Part shown: positions 41,110 through 51,137 of the stretch, one piece after another | How positions within the stretch are numbered: position 1 is the first letter of the stretch | How the letters are laid out: each line of letters opens with the position of its first letter | Assembly (NCBI GenBank): GCA_023898765.1 | Contig: CP060238.1 | Location: 248,001-312,000, forward strand | Length of the DNA stretch: 64,000 bases | Reading direction: 5' to 3' | Origin: Rhodospirillales bacterium | GTDB taxonomy: Bacteria > Pseudomonadota > Alphaproteobacteria > Micavibrionales > Micavibrionaceae | The notes under the pieces: model-generated | What the model was told of the DNA's origin: nothing | The model's database searches: none | The model's input: only the letters and a program-made list of their open reading frames with translations | Program-made: the position numbers and the translations under genes

Positions 41110-42240
41110 TTATCGTTCCTTGTTTTTAAAAGGCGCCAAGGCGGGGTTTTCTAAAATTTCCTGCGCTGCCAGACGGTGGGCCAGAGTGTTCCAGTGCCCG
41201 TCTTTTTCAAACTGGAACTTTTGGCCGTGCGCCGCATAGTGTCTTTCAAAAACAGGATGCATATCGATGATTTCATACCCGCTATGTCCGGCCTGACGTA
41301 TCAGGTGGGTCCGCATCCGGCCGAAATAGCTTTCCTGACGAATATCTTCCGCTTCCCCCGTATAAATACTCTGGCGCTGTCCATCCACAACCAGTAAAAT
41401 CCGGCTTTTCGGCAAACCGGAATATTCGGGCAAAAGCTTCAAAAAAACGTCTATGGCCCGCTTTGACAAAACATCCTTTTCATTTTTTGCATCGGCAGGC
41501 TCGGCTGTACGTTCCTTTTTACGCAAGGAAAAAAGGATCCTGTTCACCGTCCTTTCAAAATTCAGGTGAAAGTAAAGATAGCGGACAAGGGCGGACCGGG
41601 AGACAATCTCCTTAACCCATGAAGGGTTATAAGGCACAAGTTTCGGGTGAATATCGTCTTGTGTATCGAAGACAAAATAATGAAAGCGTGGCAAGTTTTT
41701 ATACCGCAGAAGGCTTTCGTCAAAATCATTGGAAACGATATTCACAATCAGAAAATCAGGGTGATATTTTTCCTTCGCATGCCGTGCAAAGATTAAATAC
41801 TGGCTGAGCGGCGCGCCGCCTATTGCAAAATTATAAACGCGTACGCCGCTGCCCAGTTTTTTTCGAAGCTGTTCCTGCATTGTCTTTTGAAACGGAATCA
41901 TGCGGGCTTCGACGTAGGAATCCCCGATGACGGCGATGAGGGGGGAGGGGTCGTCCTCGACATAGTCAAAATCACTGACATAGCCTTGCACATTTGTTTG
42001 CCCGCGATTATAGGCATCGAAATCCCATCCTGCCGCATAACGGTAGGGAATATCGGCCTTGTACCGGAGAGCCGGGTTTTCTGCCGTAACGGGAGAAAAG
42101 GGTATGTAGGACCGTACAGGCAAGACCTGAAGAGCCGTTTCAAGCAGAGCCAGCGTTATAAAAACGGACAGCGCGGCAGCGGCAAGCGCAAGCGTAAAGG
42201 GAGAATATGTTTTCACTTTTTCGTTCAACCCTCCGCTCAA
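41110..42240 (-). CDS. Membrane-anchored SGNH/GDSL hydrolase
   Basis: This 376-residue protein starts at TTG, overlapping the stop of the upstream kinase gene (TTGA). One membrane helix (FTLALAAAALSVFITLALLE) is followed by a periplasmic SGNH domain: block I is IAVIGDSYVEARM, and VNIVSNDFDESLL supplies the Asn block. The catalytic Asp-His region is FEKDGHWNTLAHRLAAQEIL near the end. Such proteins esterify or de-esterify surface polysaccharides or act beside O-acetyltransferases. The substrate is unknown. The partner gene is a PfkB kinase, which does not indicate a pathway. Confidence 0.82.
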   Translation of the reverse strand: MSGGLNEKVKTYSPFTLALAAAALSVFITLALLETALQVLPVRSYIPFSPVTAENPALRYKADIPYRYAAGWDFDAYNRGQTNVQGYVSDFDYVEDDPSPLIAVIGDSYVEARMIPFQKTMQEQLRKKLGSGVRVYNFAIGGAPLSQYLIFARHAKEKYHPDFLIVNIVSNDFDESLLRYKNLPRFHYFVFDTQDDIHPKLVPYNPSWVKEIVSRSALVRYLYFHLNFERTVNRILFSLRKKERTAEPADAKNEKDVLSKRAIDVFLKLLPEYSGLPKSRILLVVDGQRQSIYTGEAEDIRQESYFGRMRTHLIRQAGHSGYEIIDMHPVFERHYAAHGQKFQFEKDGHWNTLAHRLAAQEILENPALAPFKNKER

Positions 42241-43202
42241 AAAGCTATGCCCTGCAGCCCGCTCAAAGGCGGCCTCGGGGATTCCTGCATCAGAATTTCC
42301 TTCGCCCGCCGCTCCGCCAACCCCAGACGGTCCTGTAAAGACAGTTCGCTCAACATGCCTTCGATATAACCGGCGACAAACTGGTCGCCCGCACCGGAGG
42401 TATTTCCGGGCGTATGAACGGGAACCGGCTTTTGTTCAACATGAACGTTTTGACAGATATAGTGTACATTTTCGGGGCCGTCCGTCAGTAAAACAGCGCA
42501 GGACCATTTTTGGAACGCGCGGGCCGCTTCCTCCACTGTTTCTTTTCCGACAAGCGCAGGCAGATTATCCCCGTTGCCCACGATCATCGTTAGAATGCCT
42601 TCCTCTGCCAAAGCGAAAAGAGCGCTGCTGTAAAGCCGCGCATATTCACGATCTATCACCTTCAGGATAAGCGGCGTTTTCGATTGCCTCAGGTTATTGA
42701 CAAGAAAAGGCCATACGCTGCCCACTTTGCCAAATTCCATGGCGTAAATTTCTGCGTAAACGAATCGCGCACTCCAGATGTCCTGAAAATCAAAATCATC
42801 GCAGCCAAGCTGCCAGCTTGCGCCCTGCATATAGGCAAAGCTTCGGTTTCCATCCGGCGAAACCAGAACGGCGCATTGCGACGACTCTTCCTTCGACGCC
42901 TTGACCTTGTATTCCACGCCGTAATGCCGGAAAGATGCGCGGTACAGGGATTCAAAAGAATCGGACCCTATTTTGCCGTAAAACCGGGTTTTAAGGCCGG
43001 CCGAAGACAAACCGCAAAGCGTATTCGCCGCGCATCCGCCTGCAACCGCACGAAAAGAGGGCAGATCCGCCCGTAAACGCCCAAATTCCAGACAATCGAG
43101 CTTTTTGGCCTGCCCTTTTTCAATCCGGTAGCGTTCCAGAAAACTGTCCGTGACGTGCGCCACCAGATCAATATTCGCCAGCCCTATTCCAAGCACATCC
43201 AT
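42237..43202 (-). CDS. PfkB family carbohydrate/nucleoside kinase
   Basis: This 321-residue kinase has a ribokinase fold. The N-terminal IGLANIDLVAHV and the sugar-binding loop AVAGGCAANTLCGLSSAG are present. The C-terminal anion-hole motif is TPGNTSGAGDQFVAGY with the catalytic Asp in GAGD. The layout matches adenosine-kinase-like proteins common in alphaproteobacteria, but the substrate cannot be fixed from sequence. Its stop overlaps the TTG start of the SGNH hydrolase, so both proteins are made from one transcript. Confidence 0.88.
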   Translation of the reverse strand: MDVLGIGLANIDLVAHVTDSFLERYRIEKGQAKKLDCLEFGRLRADLPSFRAVAGGCAANTLCGLSSAGLKTRFYGKIGSDSFESLYRASFRHYGVEYKVKASKEESSQCAVLVSPDGNRSFAYMQGASWQLGCDDFDFQDIWSARFVYAEIYAMEFGKVGSVWPFLVNNLRQSKTPLILKVIDREYARLYSSALFALAEEGILTMIVGNGDNLPALVGKETVEEAARAFQKWSCAVLLTDGPENVHYICQNVHVEQKPVPVHTPGNTSGAGDQFVAGYIEGMLSELSLQDRLGLAERRAKEILMQESPRPPLSGLQGIAF

Positions 43203-43296
43203 TGTACGGGTGTTTCCTCCAAATAATATTTAAGCCTCTTCGCCGCGTACGCATCACACACGCAGGGAAGGATTGCATGATAATCGTATGGATCTT

Positions 43297-45726
43297 TTAC
43301 GCGGCAGAGACGTCCCCGACAAGAACTTCACGCTTGCCGACATTATTGGCGGGGCCGATAACGCCCTGACGCTCCATTTCCTCGACGATCCGCGCCGCCC
43401 GGTTATACCCAATTTGCAAATGGCGCTGGACAAAACTGGTGGAAGCCTTGCGTTCACGGGCGACCAGCGCCACCGCCTGGTCATACAGCGCATCGACGGA
43501 AGACTCGTCGTCTTCACCAAACATGGCCGCCATGACATCGCTGCCCTCGAAATCGCCGCTGCCGTCGGTGATATCTTCCAGATAGGCCGGCTCCGCCTGA
43601 CTTTTGAGGAAATTTACAACATTCTCAATATCCTCATCCGAAGCAAACGGGCCGTGTACGCGCTGAATCTGTCCGCCGGCGGCCATATAGAGCATGTCAC
43701 CCATTCCCAACAGCTGCTCGGCCCCGCCTTCGCCCAGAATGGTCCGCGAATCAATTTTAGACGTCACGGAAAAGGAAATCCGTGTTGGAAAATTCGCTTT
43801 AATAACGCCCGTAATAACATCAACGGACGGCCGCTGCGTCGCCATGATGATATGAATACCTGCGGCCCGCGCCATTTGCGCCAGCCGCTGGATGGCATTT
43901 TCAACGTCTTTTCCGGCCACCAGCATCAAATCCGCAAACTCGTCCACGATCACAACAATATAAGGCAGGTCCGTAAGGTCGAGCGGCTGTTCCTCATAGA
44001 CCGGTTTTCCGGTTTCAGGGTCAAAACCTGTCTGGATTTTGCGCATAAGCGCTTCGCCTTTTTTTCGGGCCTCCGCCAGCCGCGCATTATAGCCGTCAAT
44101 GTTTCGGACGCCGAGTTTGGACATCGCGCGGTAGCGCTCTTCCATTTCCTGCACCACCCACTTCAGCGCAACGACCGCCTTGCCGGGTTCGGTGACAACG
44201 GGAGAGAGAAGATGGGGAATATCGTCATAGACGGACAATTCCAGCATCTTCGGATCGATCATGATGAATCGGCATTTTTCCGGCGGCAGAGCATAAATAA
44301 GGGACATGATCATCGTATTGATCGCGACCGATTTTCCGGAGCCTGTCGTCCCTGCGACCAGAAGATGCGGCATGCGGGCCAGATCTGCGATGACAGGCTG
44401 TCCCCCAATATCTTTTCCCAGAATAAGCGGTAAATTGGCCTTTGTTTTTTCATAAGCCGATGTAGCCAGAAGCTCGCGCAGATAAACGGTTTGCCGTTCC
44501 AGATTGGGAAGCTCAATGCCAATGACGTTCCGGCCCGGCACAACGGCGGCCCGGACGGAAATGGCGGACATGGACCGGGCAATATCATCCGACAATCCGA
44601 TAACGCGAGAGGTCTTTGTGCCCGGCGAGGGTTCCAGTTCATACAATGTTACAACAGGGCCGGGGTGAATACTGACGATTTCGCCGCTGACATTGAAATC
44701 GCCCAATACGTTTTGCAAAAGCTCCGCATTCATCCGCAGCGCGTTTTCATCCGGCTGGCCTCTATCATGGTCTTCGGGAAGTTCCTGAAGGAGATCGAGA
44801 GACGGCAGTTCCCATTCCCCCCCGTCAAAGAGCTGGAAACGCGTCTGCTGGGCATGCCCTTCCGTGGAAGAAAAAGACGGTGTTACGACCCTGATGTTAT
44901 TTGCCGCCGGAGAAGGCAGGGCGTTCTCAAGAGAGGATTCGAGCAGGACGGGTTCGTTTTCGCTCAGGCGCGGAACGGTGATGGCCGGGAGGACGCGTTT
45001 TTTCATTTTTTCCGGTACATAGGAAGGATCGCCATAATGCCGGACCCACCCGTAAAACGCCTGCGCTTTATCAAGTAGAAAATATACGGCTGTAAGAGCG
45101 GCCACCCACAGGCAGGAAAGCATCCAGCGCAGTTCCCCTTTTTGCAGGGCCAGTGCGAGCGGAAGCGCCGCTAAGGCCAGCGCCCCGGAAGTGAGCGCTC
45201 CCAAAGTATGGCTATACCCAACGCCGGTTTTTTGAATATTGTCTACCAGATATTGCAGCATAATCTGTCCGGCACTTCCTCCCAGATAGGCCTGGGGCAG
45301 CCACCCGCCCGAAGGAAGACGGGCCAGAGCGATCGAAGCGGTGATTCCGCTTAAAACGAGCATGACAACACGGAAAGAAAACGGGCGCAAAGGCCGCCGC
45401 TTCAAAATGCTTATCCCCCAAGCCAGAAAAACCAGACCAAACAGCACGCCGCCCAGACCCAATGTCTGAAGAAGAAGATCGGACAGCGCCGCGCCGGGCC
45501 GGCCCAGCCAATTGGAAATACCGCCGGAAACCGCGCCGGCCGTATTCCAGGAGGGATCGCCGGCGTCATAGCTTAAAATGGAAAGCAGGATTGCCCCCCC
45601 GGACAGAAGCAGGCCAAGCCCCACCCCGTCGATAATCCGCCGTGCCAGAAAAGCCTGAACGGCTTCGGGCAAAAAGCGGATCAAAAGGCTTTGTTTTTTA
45701 CGTTTGATTTTATATTTACGGGCCAT
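43297..45726 (-). CDS. ftsK: FtsK/SpoIIIE DNA translocase
   Basis: This protein of about 809 residues has four or five N-terminal membrane segments (up to about residue 185), a short linker and the motor domain. Walker A is GTTGSGKSVAIN, Walker B is IVVIVDEFADLM, and ATQRPSVDVITG is a further motor motif. The C-terminal gamma domain (QAVALVARERKASTSFVQRH, then RIVEEMERQGVIGPAN) recognises KOPS sequences. It segregates chromosome ends at the septum and activates XerCD. The start is chosen at MARKYKIKRKK; the longer frame to 45798 has no support. Confidence 0.95.
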   Translation of the reverse strand: MARKYKIKRKKQSLLIRFLPEAVQAFLARRIIDGVGLGLLLSGGAILLSILSYDAGDPSWNTAGAVSGGISNWLGRPGAALSDLLLQTLGLGGVLFGLVFLAWGISILKRRPLRPFSFRVVMLVLSGITASIALARLPSGGWLPQAYLGGSAGQIMLQYLVDNIQKTGVGYSHTLGALTSGALALAALPLALALQKGELRWMLSCLWVAALTAVYFLLDKAQAFYGWVRHYGDPSYVPEKMKKRVLPAITVPRLSENEPVLLESSLENALPSPAANNIRVVTPSFSSTEGHAQQTRFQLFDGGEWELPSLDLLQELPEDHDRGQPDENALRMNAELLQNVLGDFNVSGEIVSIHPGPVVTLYELEPSPGTKTSRVIGLSDDIARSMSAISVRAAVVPGRNVIGIELPNLERQTVYLRELLATSAYEKTKANLPLILGKDIGGQPVIADLARMPHLLVAGTTGSGKSVAINTMIMSLIYALPPEKCRFIMIDPKMLELSVYDDIPHLLSPVVTEPGKAVVALKWVVQEMEERYRAMSKLGVRNIDGYNARLAEARKKGEALMRKIQTGFDPETGKPVYEEQPLDLTDLPYIVVIVDEFADLMLVAGKDVENAIQRLAQMARAAGIHIIMATQRPSVDVITGVIKANFPTRISFSVTSKIDSRTILGEGGAEQLLGMGDMLYMAAGGQIQRVHGPFASDEDIENVVNFLKSQAEPAYLEDITDGSGDFEGSDVMAAMFGEDDESSVDALYDQAVALVARERKASTSFVQRHLQIGYNRAARIVEEMERQGVIGPANNVGKREVLVGDVSAA

Positions 45727-45819
45727 ATTCGAAAGAGAGTGCTGAAGGAAGAACGTGAATCGTCTCCCCATTCTAGCTTTTGAGGCGCATAAACACAAGA
45801 AACGGCAAAGAAAGAGAAA

Positions 45820-45999
45820 TTATTCCGGATCTTCAATCACGCCGGTCGGATCGCTTTCGACCAAATCCGCAACCTGCTCAAAAACACTGGCGTTTTCGTC
45901 CATTTGTTCTTTCAGAGGCGGGTTTTGCTCTGAAATCGTTTTGAAAAAGGTAGCGGCATCGCGCAATAGCTTGGCTGCAAGCTGGGCATGTGAGGGCAT
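45820..45999 (-). CDS. Small acidic hypothetical protein (59 residues)
   Basis: This short gene starts MPSHAQLAAKLLRDAATFFK and ends VADLVESDPTGVIEDPE. An AAGGA ribosome site lies at proper spacing upstream of its ATG (TTACTGTAAGGATATAAA before the start). The protein is helical and acidic, soluble, and not recognised, though its composition and good start make real coding likely. It lies between ftsK and the M10 protease gene on the same strand. Confidence 0.65.
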   Translation of the reverse strand: MPSHAQLAAKLLRDAATFFKTISEQNPPLKEQMDENASVFEQVADLVESDPTGVIEDPE

Positions 46000-46087
46000 T
46001 TTATATCCTTACAGTAAATTAATTTTTATCAGACCTTAAGTTCTACCAGCGTGCTAGCAGAAAATTTTTGATAATAAAACGCTTTTT

Positions 46088-48520
46088 TTAAGATGTTATC
46101 AAATTTCCGGCCGCTTCGAGAGCCGCTTCGTCTGTCAAACCGGTAACATTCAACAGGTCTGCCACCTGCACAAAGTTGTCCGCGCCGCCATCCGCGTCTA
46201 TCGACAGGACGGAGTGCGTGCCGTTATCCGTGATGCGGACAAAGTCGGCGATGGCATCCGTGACAGGATCATATCCGATCAGCACATCGGAAATATCAAT
46301 GGCGTCTCCTTCCGCAACAGAGAAATCGTTGATGACATCAATGTCGTTAAAGGCGCTTGCAGATTCAAAGACAAAAGTATCCGCACCTGCCTGCCCCCAG
46401 AGAAAATCCAGACCGTCCTCTCCGTACAGAATGTCGTCGCCGGTGCCGCCTCTGATATTATCCTGTCCGTTGCCGCCCCAGATAGTATCGTTTCCGTCCT
46501 GCCCGAGAAGACCGTCGTTTCCGTCTTCCCCGTAAATGATATCATCCCCCTCGTTTCCGTAGACGCCGTCATTTCCGCCGCCGGCATAGATGGTGTCGTT
46601 CCCGTCGTTCCCTTGCAAACGGTTTACCCCGCCATCTCCCCTGATCATATCATCGGCGCGGGACCCTACGGCATATTCAATGGAGACCAGCGTGTCATCC
46701 ACGCTTCCATCACGGTTTTCGTCCACGGTGCCCGCCGCCAGATTGATATCGACAGCCACGTCGGAATTCAGATATCTGATCTCATCGTATCCGGCGCCGC
46801 CGTTGATAAGGTCTGATCCTCCGGCGCTGTAGAAATAGTCGTTTCCGTCCTCACCGTAAAATTCATCCGCGCCGTCGCTGCCATAAAAAGTATCGTTTCC
46901 GGCGCCGCCATAAGCGACATCATCGCCGCCGCCAACCCGAATGGTGTCGCGGCCGCCCTGACCATAAAACTCTTCGTTGCTTCCGGTTCCTGTCAGCTTG
47001 TCGTTTCCGGCAGTGCCCGTATGGGTCGCCGTGTCGAAATTGGCCTCAAGAAAAGCGCGCGTATAGCTGATGCCGTTAAAAATAAAGTTTTCAATATTGG
47101 ACAGAAGGTCGGTAAACCCCTGCACAATGTGGGTGATGGCGAAAGAAACGCTATCAATGAAATTAAATGAAAATTCTGTAACGGCCTGCATATAGCTGAC
47201 GGTATCCGTGCCGCCCTGACCGTCAATCGTATCGTTTCCGATCGTTCCGTAGATCGTGTCGTCCCCGAAACCGCCCTGAATGACGTTATCCAGATCGTTC
47301 CCGTAAATAGTGTCCGCGCCGGTGCCGCCAATGGCGTTTTCAATTTCGGCGCCGTAGGCAATAACCATGTTGTTGGTCATATACCCCACGCTGCTGAAAT
47401 CGCCTTCGGTCAGATAAATGGTCTGTGACTGGAAGTAGCCGGACAGGTCAAGCGTGTCATTTCCACCACCGTCCCAGATCGCAATCGGAACCTGAGAAAT
47501 GGAAAAGTCATACTGGTCGTGCCCGGCATTGGAATTGAATCCGTAAGTCGTATCGCCGCTGCGCGTTGTATAATCGGCGCCGTAAATATTTTGGATCGCC
47601 AGAATATCGATAAGCATCGGCGTGGCCGAATATTGCCAGTGACCGGAGCTGTCCCAATGGTCGCTGCCTACATTCGTGTCATTGAAGTAAGACATCAGTG
47701 TCATCTGATGCGTATCATTCACCCACTGGGCATTATCGTTATAATTGGCGCTGCCGTTATAATTTCCCGTATGCCCCAATCCAAGAGAGTGGCCGATTTC
47801 ATGCAGAATGGTCATCTGGGCGTAATTGCCAAGATCGCTGAAATCCGACCAGAAGGAACCGCCGGCAGCGTTCGTATCAATCGATATAAAATTGCTGATA
47901 ATCGTCGTGCCGGATGTGGTGGAGCTGGAATAAGCGCGAAGATCGTCCCCTTCAAGAACGCTCATGTTTGCGCCGCTGGCCACTTCTGTGAACTCGATAT
48001 CGGCAACGTCAGACCATAAATCGAACGCGGCGCGGATGCCGTCTTGCTGCGCAGCCGTAAATTCGTTTGAGATGCTGAAGGTAATATTGTCCTGCGTCCA
48101 TGAACGGTTGCTGGCGCCTATATCCTGCCAAAATCCGTGCGTCAAATAGTTCGCGAACGTATTCGGATCCGCCGCCGGACCGGGGGCGGAAACGATGATA
48201 GGATCCGGCGTTGCCGCCGATTGCGAGTCAGAAGGATTAAAAACAAAGAAGGTTTCATGATCGGCCTGAATATCGGCCACCATGTGAGGAAACCCCGTCT
48301 GACAGGCCATGCACCCGCATCCCGTCACGTCCTCGCTTGACTCCAGAGTATTTGCCTGCGTCGTACCCAAGATTTTGCCCTTAAAACCCTTTATTGACCC
48401 TTCCCAGTCTATAATTTTTGCAGAAAAGAACTGAGATCGCGTTAAGATTAGATCAAGTTTTATGTATTTATTGGTTAGCTTCCCAAACGGATGTTGATTC
48501 ACGGCGAGATTTCCTGCCAT
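46088..48520 (-). CDS. RTX-family M10 zinc metalloprotease (serralysin-like)
   Basis: This 810-residue secreted protease has the extended zinc motif HEIGHSLGLGH at residues 240-250 and a Met-turn LMSYF near 276, both intact. Many calcium-binding RTX nonapeptides follow (GGxGxD units between about 400 and 720, for example YGEDGNDYFYSAGG). The C-terminal 90 residues (FNDIDVINDFSVAEGDAIDI to GNLITS) form the type I secretion signal region and are nearly the same as in the S8 protease at 54.9 kb. There is no Sec signal peptide. The propeptide carries an odd GCGCMACQTG cluster around residues 67-76. The secretion ABC genes are not nearby. Confidence 0.92.
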   Translation of the reverse strand: MAGNLAVNQHPFGKLTNKYIKLDLILTRSQFFSAKIIDWEGSIKGFKGKILGTTQANTLESSEDVTGCGCMACQTGFPHMVADIQADHETFFVFNPSDSQSAATPDPIIVSAPGPAADPNTFANYLTHGFWQDIGASNRSWTQDNITFSISNEFTAAQQDGIRAAFDLWSDVADIEFTEVASGANMSVLEGDDLRAYSSSTTSGTTIISNFISIDTNAAGGSFWSDFSDLGNYAQMTILHEIGHSLGLGHTGNYNGSANYNDNAQWVNDTHQMTLMSYFNDTNVGSDHWDSSGHWQYSATPMLIDILAIQNIYGADYTTRSGDTTYGFNSNAGHDQYDFSISQVPIAIWDGGGNDTLDLSGYFQSQTIYLTEGDFSSVGYMTNNMVIAYGAEIENAIGGTGADTIYGNDLDNVIQGGFGDDTIYGTIGNDTIDGQGGTDTVSYMQAVTEFSFNFIDSVSFAITHIVQGFTDLLSNIENFIFNGISYTRAFLEANFDTATHTGTAGNDKLTGTGSNEEFYGQGGRDTIRVGGGDDVAYGGAGNDTFYGSDGADEFYGEDGNDYFYSAGGSDLINGGAGYDEIRYLNSDVAVDINLAAGTVDENRDGSVDDTLVSIEYAVGSRADDMIRGDGGVNRLQGNDGNDTIYAGGGNDGVYGNEGDDIIYGEDGNDGLLGQDGNDTIWGGNGQDNIRGGTGDDILYGEDGLDFLWGQAGADTFVFESASAFNDIDVINDFSVAEGDAIDISDVLIGYDPVTDAIADFVRITDNGTHSVLSIDADGGADNFVQVADLLNVTGLTDEAALEAAGNLITS

Positions 48521-48617
48521 GGTGGGCCGTAGGAAAACTCAGGATCAGGACCTGTTAATTTTTCCCTTTTTCCCTCGCCCCTTCAGGAAGTAGAGATATT
48601 TTTTGTGAAGTAAATGA

Positions 48618-48633
48618 GTCCCGGGCCTGGGAC
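48618..48633. repeat. Short GC-rich hairpin between the TPR gene and the M10 gene
   Basis: GTCCC-GGGCCT-GGGAC is a 5-bp stem with a 6-base loop, 22 bp after the TPR gene stop on the minus strand. There is no T run, so it is at best a weak terminator. Confidence 0.35.
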
Positions 48634-48654
48634 ACTGAAGTTCTACAGTAATAG

Positions 48655-51039
48655 CTATACAGATTCCAAAAGTTCTTTGGCCGGACCTTTCATCAGCCGG
48701 TCTATAAGCGGCTGGAGTTCCTCCTCATACCGCGCCCACGCCTTCACGGAGGTCTTGTAAACGGGTTTAATCACCTGCGTTTTAGAAGCGGTGAGAACGG
48801 CCCGCTTTTGTTTGTGCGGTTCCAGGCAGGCATCGTCCCACGGAAGGTCCACATACTCAATCAGCTTGCGGGCCTGATCTTCGAGCGTATTGACGGTGTC
48901 TTCATAGTCGATTTCGATAAATTTGTCCGGCAGAACCTCGCGCCAGTAAGACATCAGATTCAGGTAGTCGTTATAATAGTCCGCCAGTTCTTCAAGGTTA
49001 TAGGACCAGTATTGTCCGCGGGCAAAATTCTGCTTGTAACAGGACAGGCAGGTGTCGATCGGGTTCCGGCGGCAATGGATGATTTTTGCATGGGGGAGAA
49101 TGGAAACGATTTTTCCCAGACTGGAAAAGTTGCCCGGCATTTTATCCGTGATGCGGGTCGCCTTGCCGGTGACATCGCGTTTTTTGACCTGCTCCACGTA
49201 CCACTTCCCTTTTTTGGCGGCGTTTTGTTCGTTTAAAGGGCCGTACTCCGCATCGGTCATGCTGAGTTCCATGAGCTCCCCGGCGCCAAAGACATCCGGG
49301 TGGGAGGAGATAAGCTGCTCCGTCAATGTCGTGCCGGAACGCGGCATGCCGACAATAAAGACGGGAATATCCGAAGGGCAGCCTTTGCCTTCCAGCGTCT
49401 TCAAATTTTCAGGTGTGTAGCTTTGTTTGATACGTTCATAATTTTCCGCCTGTTGCTGGCGGTCGTACGGAATGGTTTTCCGTTTGTAGTCGTTTCCCTT
49501 TTTTAAATGTTCGAACGCTTTGCGGTCATCCCCGATATCCTGATAGGCGGAAAAAAGGGCGAAGTTTAAAACCGCAGCCTGATCGAGCCCGTATCGCTCC
49601 ACGGTTTTCTCCAGCTCTACCATTTTCTGGAATTCCGGATCGTCTTCCTTGAATTTTTTCGTCTTTCCGAGCGTGTGGTAAAGGGCCGGTGTATCCGGGG
49701 CTATTTTGTGGACCCGGTCAATATATTCCCGTGAGGCGTCCATGTCTCCCAAGGACTGGTAGAGTTCCGCCAGAGAGATAAGCGCTGCGGGCATGTCTTC
49801 ACGCATTTCGAGCGTCTTTTCAAAATAGGTTTTGGCTTCTTCAACACGGTTGGAAATGTGGCATATGTTTCCTTTGCGCAGATATGTTTCCGGCATTTCA
49901 GGATTAAGTTCGATGGCTTTGTCAATCGCTTCAAGGGCCTCTTCAACTTTATTTCCGCGTTCCAGAACGTTTGACAGTTTCAGGTAAACACGGGAAGAAT
50001 CCGGTTTCATCTCTCTGGCTTTTTGCAACTCGATTTCCGCATCTCCGTAACGGTCCTGCATAAACAGAATATCGGCCAGATCGATATGCACTTCGGCGGA
50101 ATCGGGCTGCAAGACGGACGCTTTCTGAATCGCTTTTTCGGCCTCCTCCATCCTGCCGATGGAACGGTAGGCATGGCTGAGATTAATCAGCGCATCCGCA
50201 TAGTCCGGCTTGAAGGAAATGGCGTAGCGCGCGCTGACGATCGCTTCTTCATAGCGGTGCTGACGGATCATGGAAATACACAAATTATTGTGGGCTTCCG
50301 CGTAATCCGGCTGTTGCGCGATGGCTTTGCGGTACCATTCTTCCGCTTCTTCTACCTGGCCCAAATCCAAAAGCGCATTGCCCAGATTGTTCATGGCCTG
50401 CGCATAGTTCGGATCAATTTCAAGCGCCTTGCGGCACTTTTCCTCGGATGCTTCGAGCTTGCCCATGTCCCGCAAAACATTGCCCAGATTATTCCATGCA
50501 AAGGCAAAATCAGGATTAATGGACAGCGCTTTTTCCCAGCATTCAGCCGCTTCCTCCAGACGGCCAAGCTTGACCACGGCCGTTCCAAGGTTAAGCCATG
50601 CTTCCGCGCTGCTCCCGTCAATTTCAATCCCTTTACGCGCGGCTTTTTCCGCCTCCTCGAACCTGTCCTGAAGCCACAGGGCATGAGATTTATTCCAGTA
50701 GGAATTCGGGTAATCCGGATCGATTTCGATCGCCCTGTCGTAGGCTTCGATCGCTTCTTCGTAGCGCTTTGTCTCGTTCAGCATGATGCCGTAATTGCAC
50801 CACCATTCGGCTTCCGGATTTTCGTCCTTCAGCGCGCCCTGAATCGTTTCAAGAGCCATCCCAAGATTGCCCATGTAATACTGGGCCAAGGCGAGCATGT
50901 AATAACTGTCGGAATGATCCGGCTGCGCCTTTAGGATGTCCTTCAGGATCATTTCCGCTACGCGGTAATTGCTTTGCTGCATGTGACCCAGAGCCATATT
51001 GAAAGCATCTTCGAGGGTGACTTCTTTTTGTTCTTGCAT
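48655..51039 (-). CDS. Tetratricopeptide-repeat sulfotransferase
   Basis: This 794-residue protein starts with about twelve TPR units (residues 10-430; examples AEAWLNLGTAVVKLGRLEEA and FAWNNLGNVLRDMGKLEASE). The C-terminal sulfotransferase domain (from about 530) has the PAPS-binding loop FIVGMPRSGTTLTEQLISSH. IIHCRRNPIDTCLSCYKQNF is the 3'-phosphate-binding segment. It should transfer sulfate from PAPS to an unknown acceptor, perhaps a surface glycan or protein chosen by the TPR part. No signal peptide is present, so it acts in the cytoplasm. It is divergent from the SET-like gene, with about 100 bp between starts. Confidence 0.9.
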   Translation of the reverse strand: MQEQKEVTLEDAFNMALGHMQQSNYRVAEMILKDILKAQPDHSDSYYMLALAQYYMGNLGMALETIQGALKDENPEAEWWCNYGIMLNETKRYEEAIEAYDRAIEIDPDYPNSYWNKSHALWLQDRFEEAEKAARKGIEIDGSSAEAWLNLGTAVVKLGRLEEAAECWEKALSINPDFAFAWNNLGNVLRDMGKLEASEEKCRKALEIDPNYAQAMNNLGNALLDLGQVEEAEEWYRKAIAQQPDYAEAHNNLCISMIRQHRYEEAIVSARYAISFKPDYADALINLSHAYRSIGRMEEAEKAIQKASVLQPDSAEVHIDLADILFMQDRYGDAEIELQKAREMKPDSSRVYLKLSNVLERGNKVEEALEAIDKAIELNPEMPETYLRKGNICHISNRVEEAKTYFEKTLEMREDMPAALISLAELYQSLGDMDASREYIDRVHKIAPDTPALYHTLGKTKKFKEDDPEFQKMVELEKTVERYGLDQAAVLNFALFSAYQDIGDDRKAFEHLKKGNDYKRKTIPYDRQQQAENYERIKQSYTPENLKTLEGKGCPSDIPVFIVGMPRSGTTLTEQLISSHPDVFGAGELMELSMTDAEYGPLNEQNAAKKGKWYVEQVKKRDVTGKATRITDKMPGNFSSLGKIVSILPHAKIIHCRRNPIDTCLSCYKQNFARGQYWSYNLEELADYYNDYLNLMSYWREVLPDKFIEIDYEDTVNTLEDQARKLIEYVDLPWDDACLEPHKQKRAVLTASKTQVIKPVYKTSVKAWARYEEELQPLIDRLMKGPAKELLESV

Positions 51040-51137
51040 GACGACAGGATAATCTTTCTTAAATGATTGTGGTCTTCGACTATATGTTTGTATTCTCTTT
51101 TCGTAAATATTCTATTTTGTATCTGGAAAGAAAAGCG

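Noticed and set aside
43273..44433. 386-residue plus-strand ORF opposite ftsK
   Set aside because: It overlaps the FtsK motor and gamma domains; the translation is His/Arg/Asn-rich with no domain.
46400..47000. Plus-strand ORFs in the RTX repeat region
   Set aside because: They are shadows of GGxGxD repeats of the M10 protease and have no own starts or motifs.
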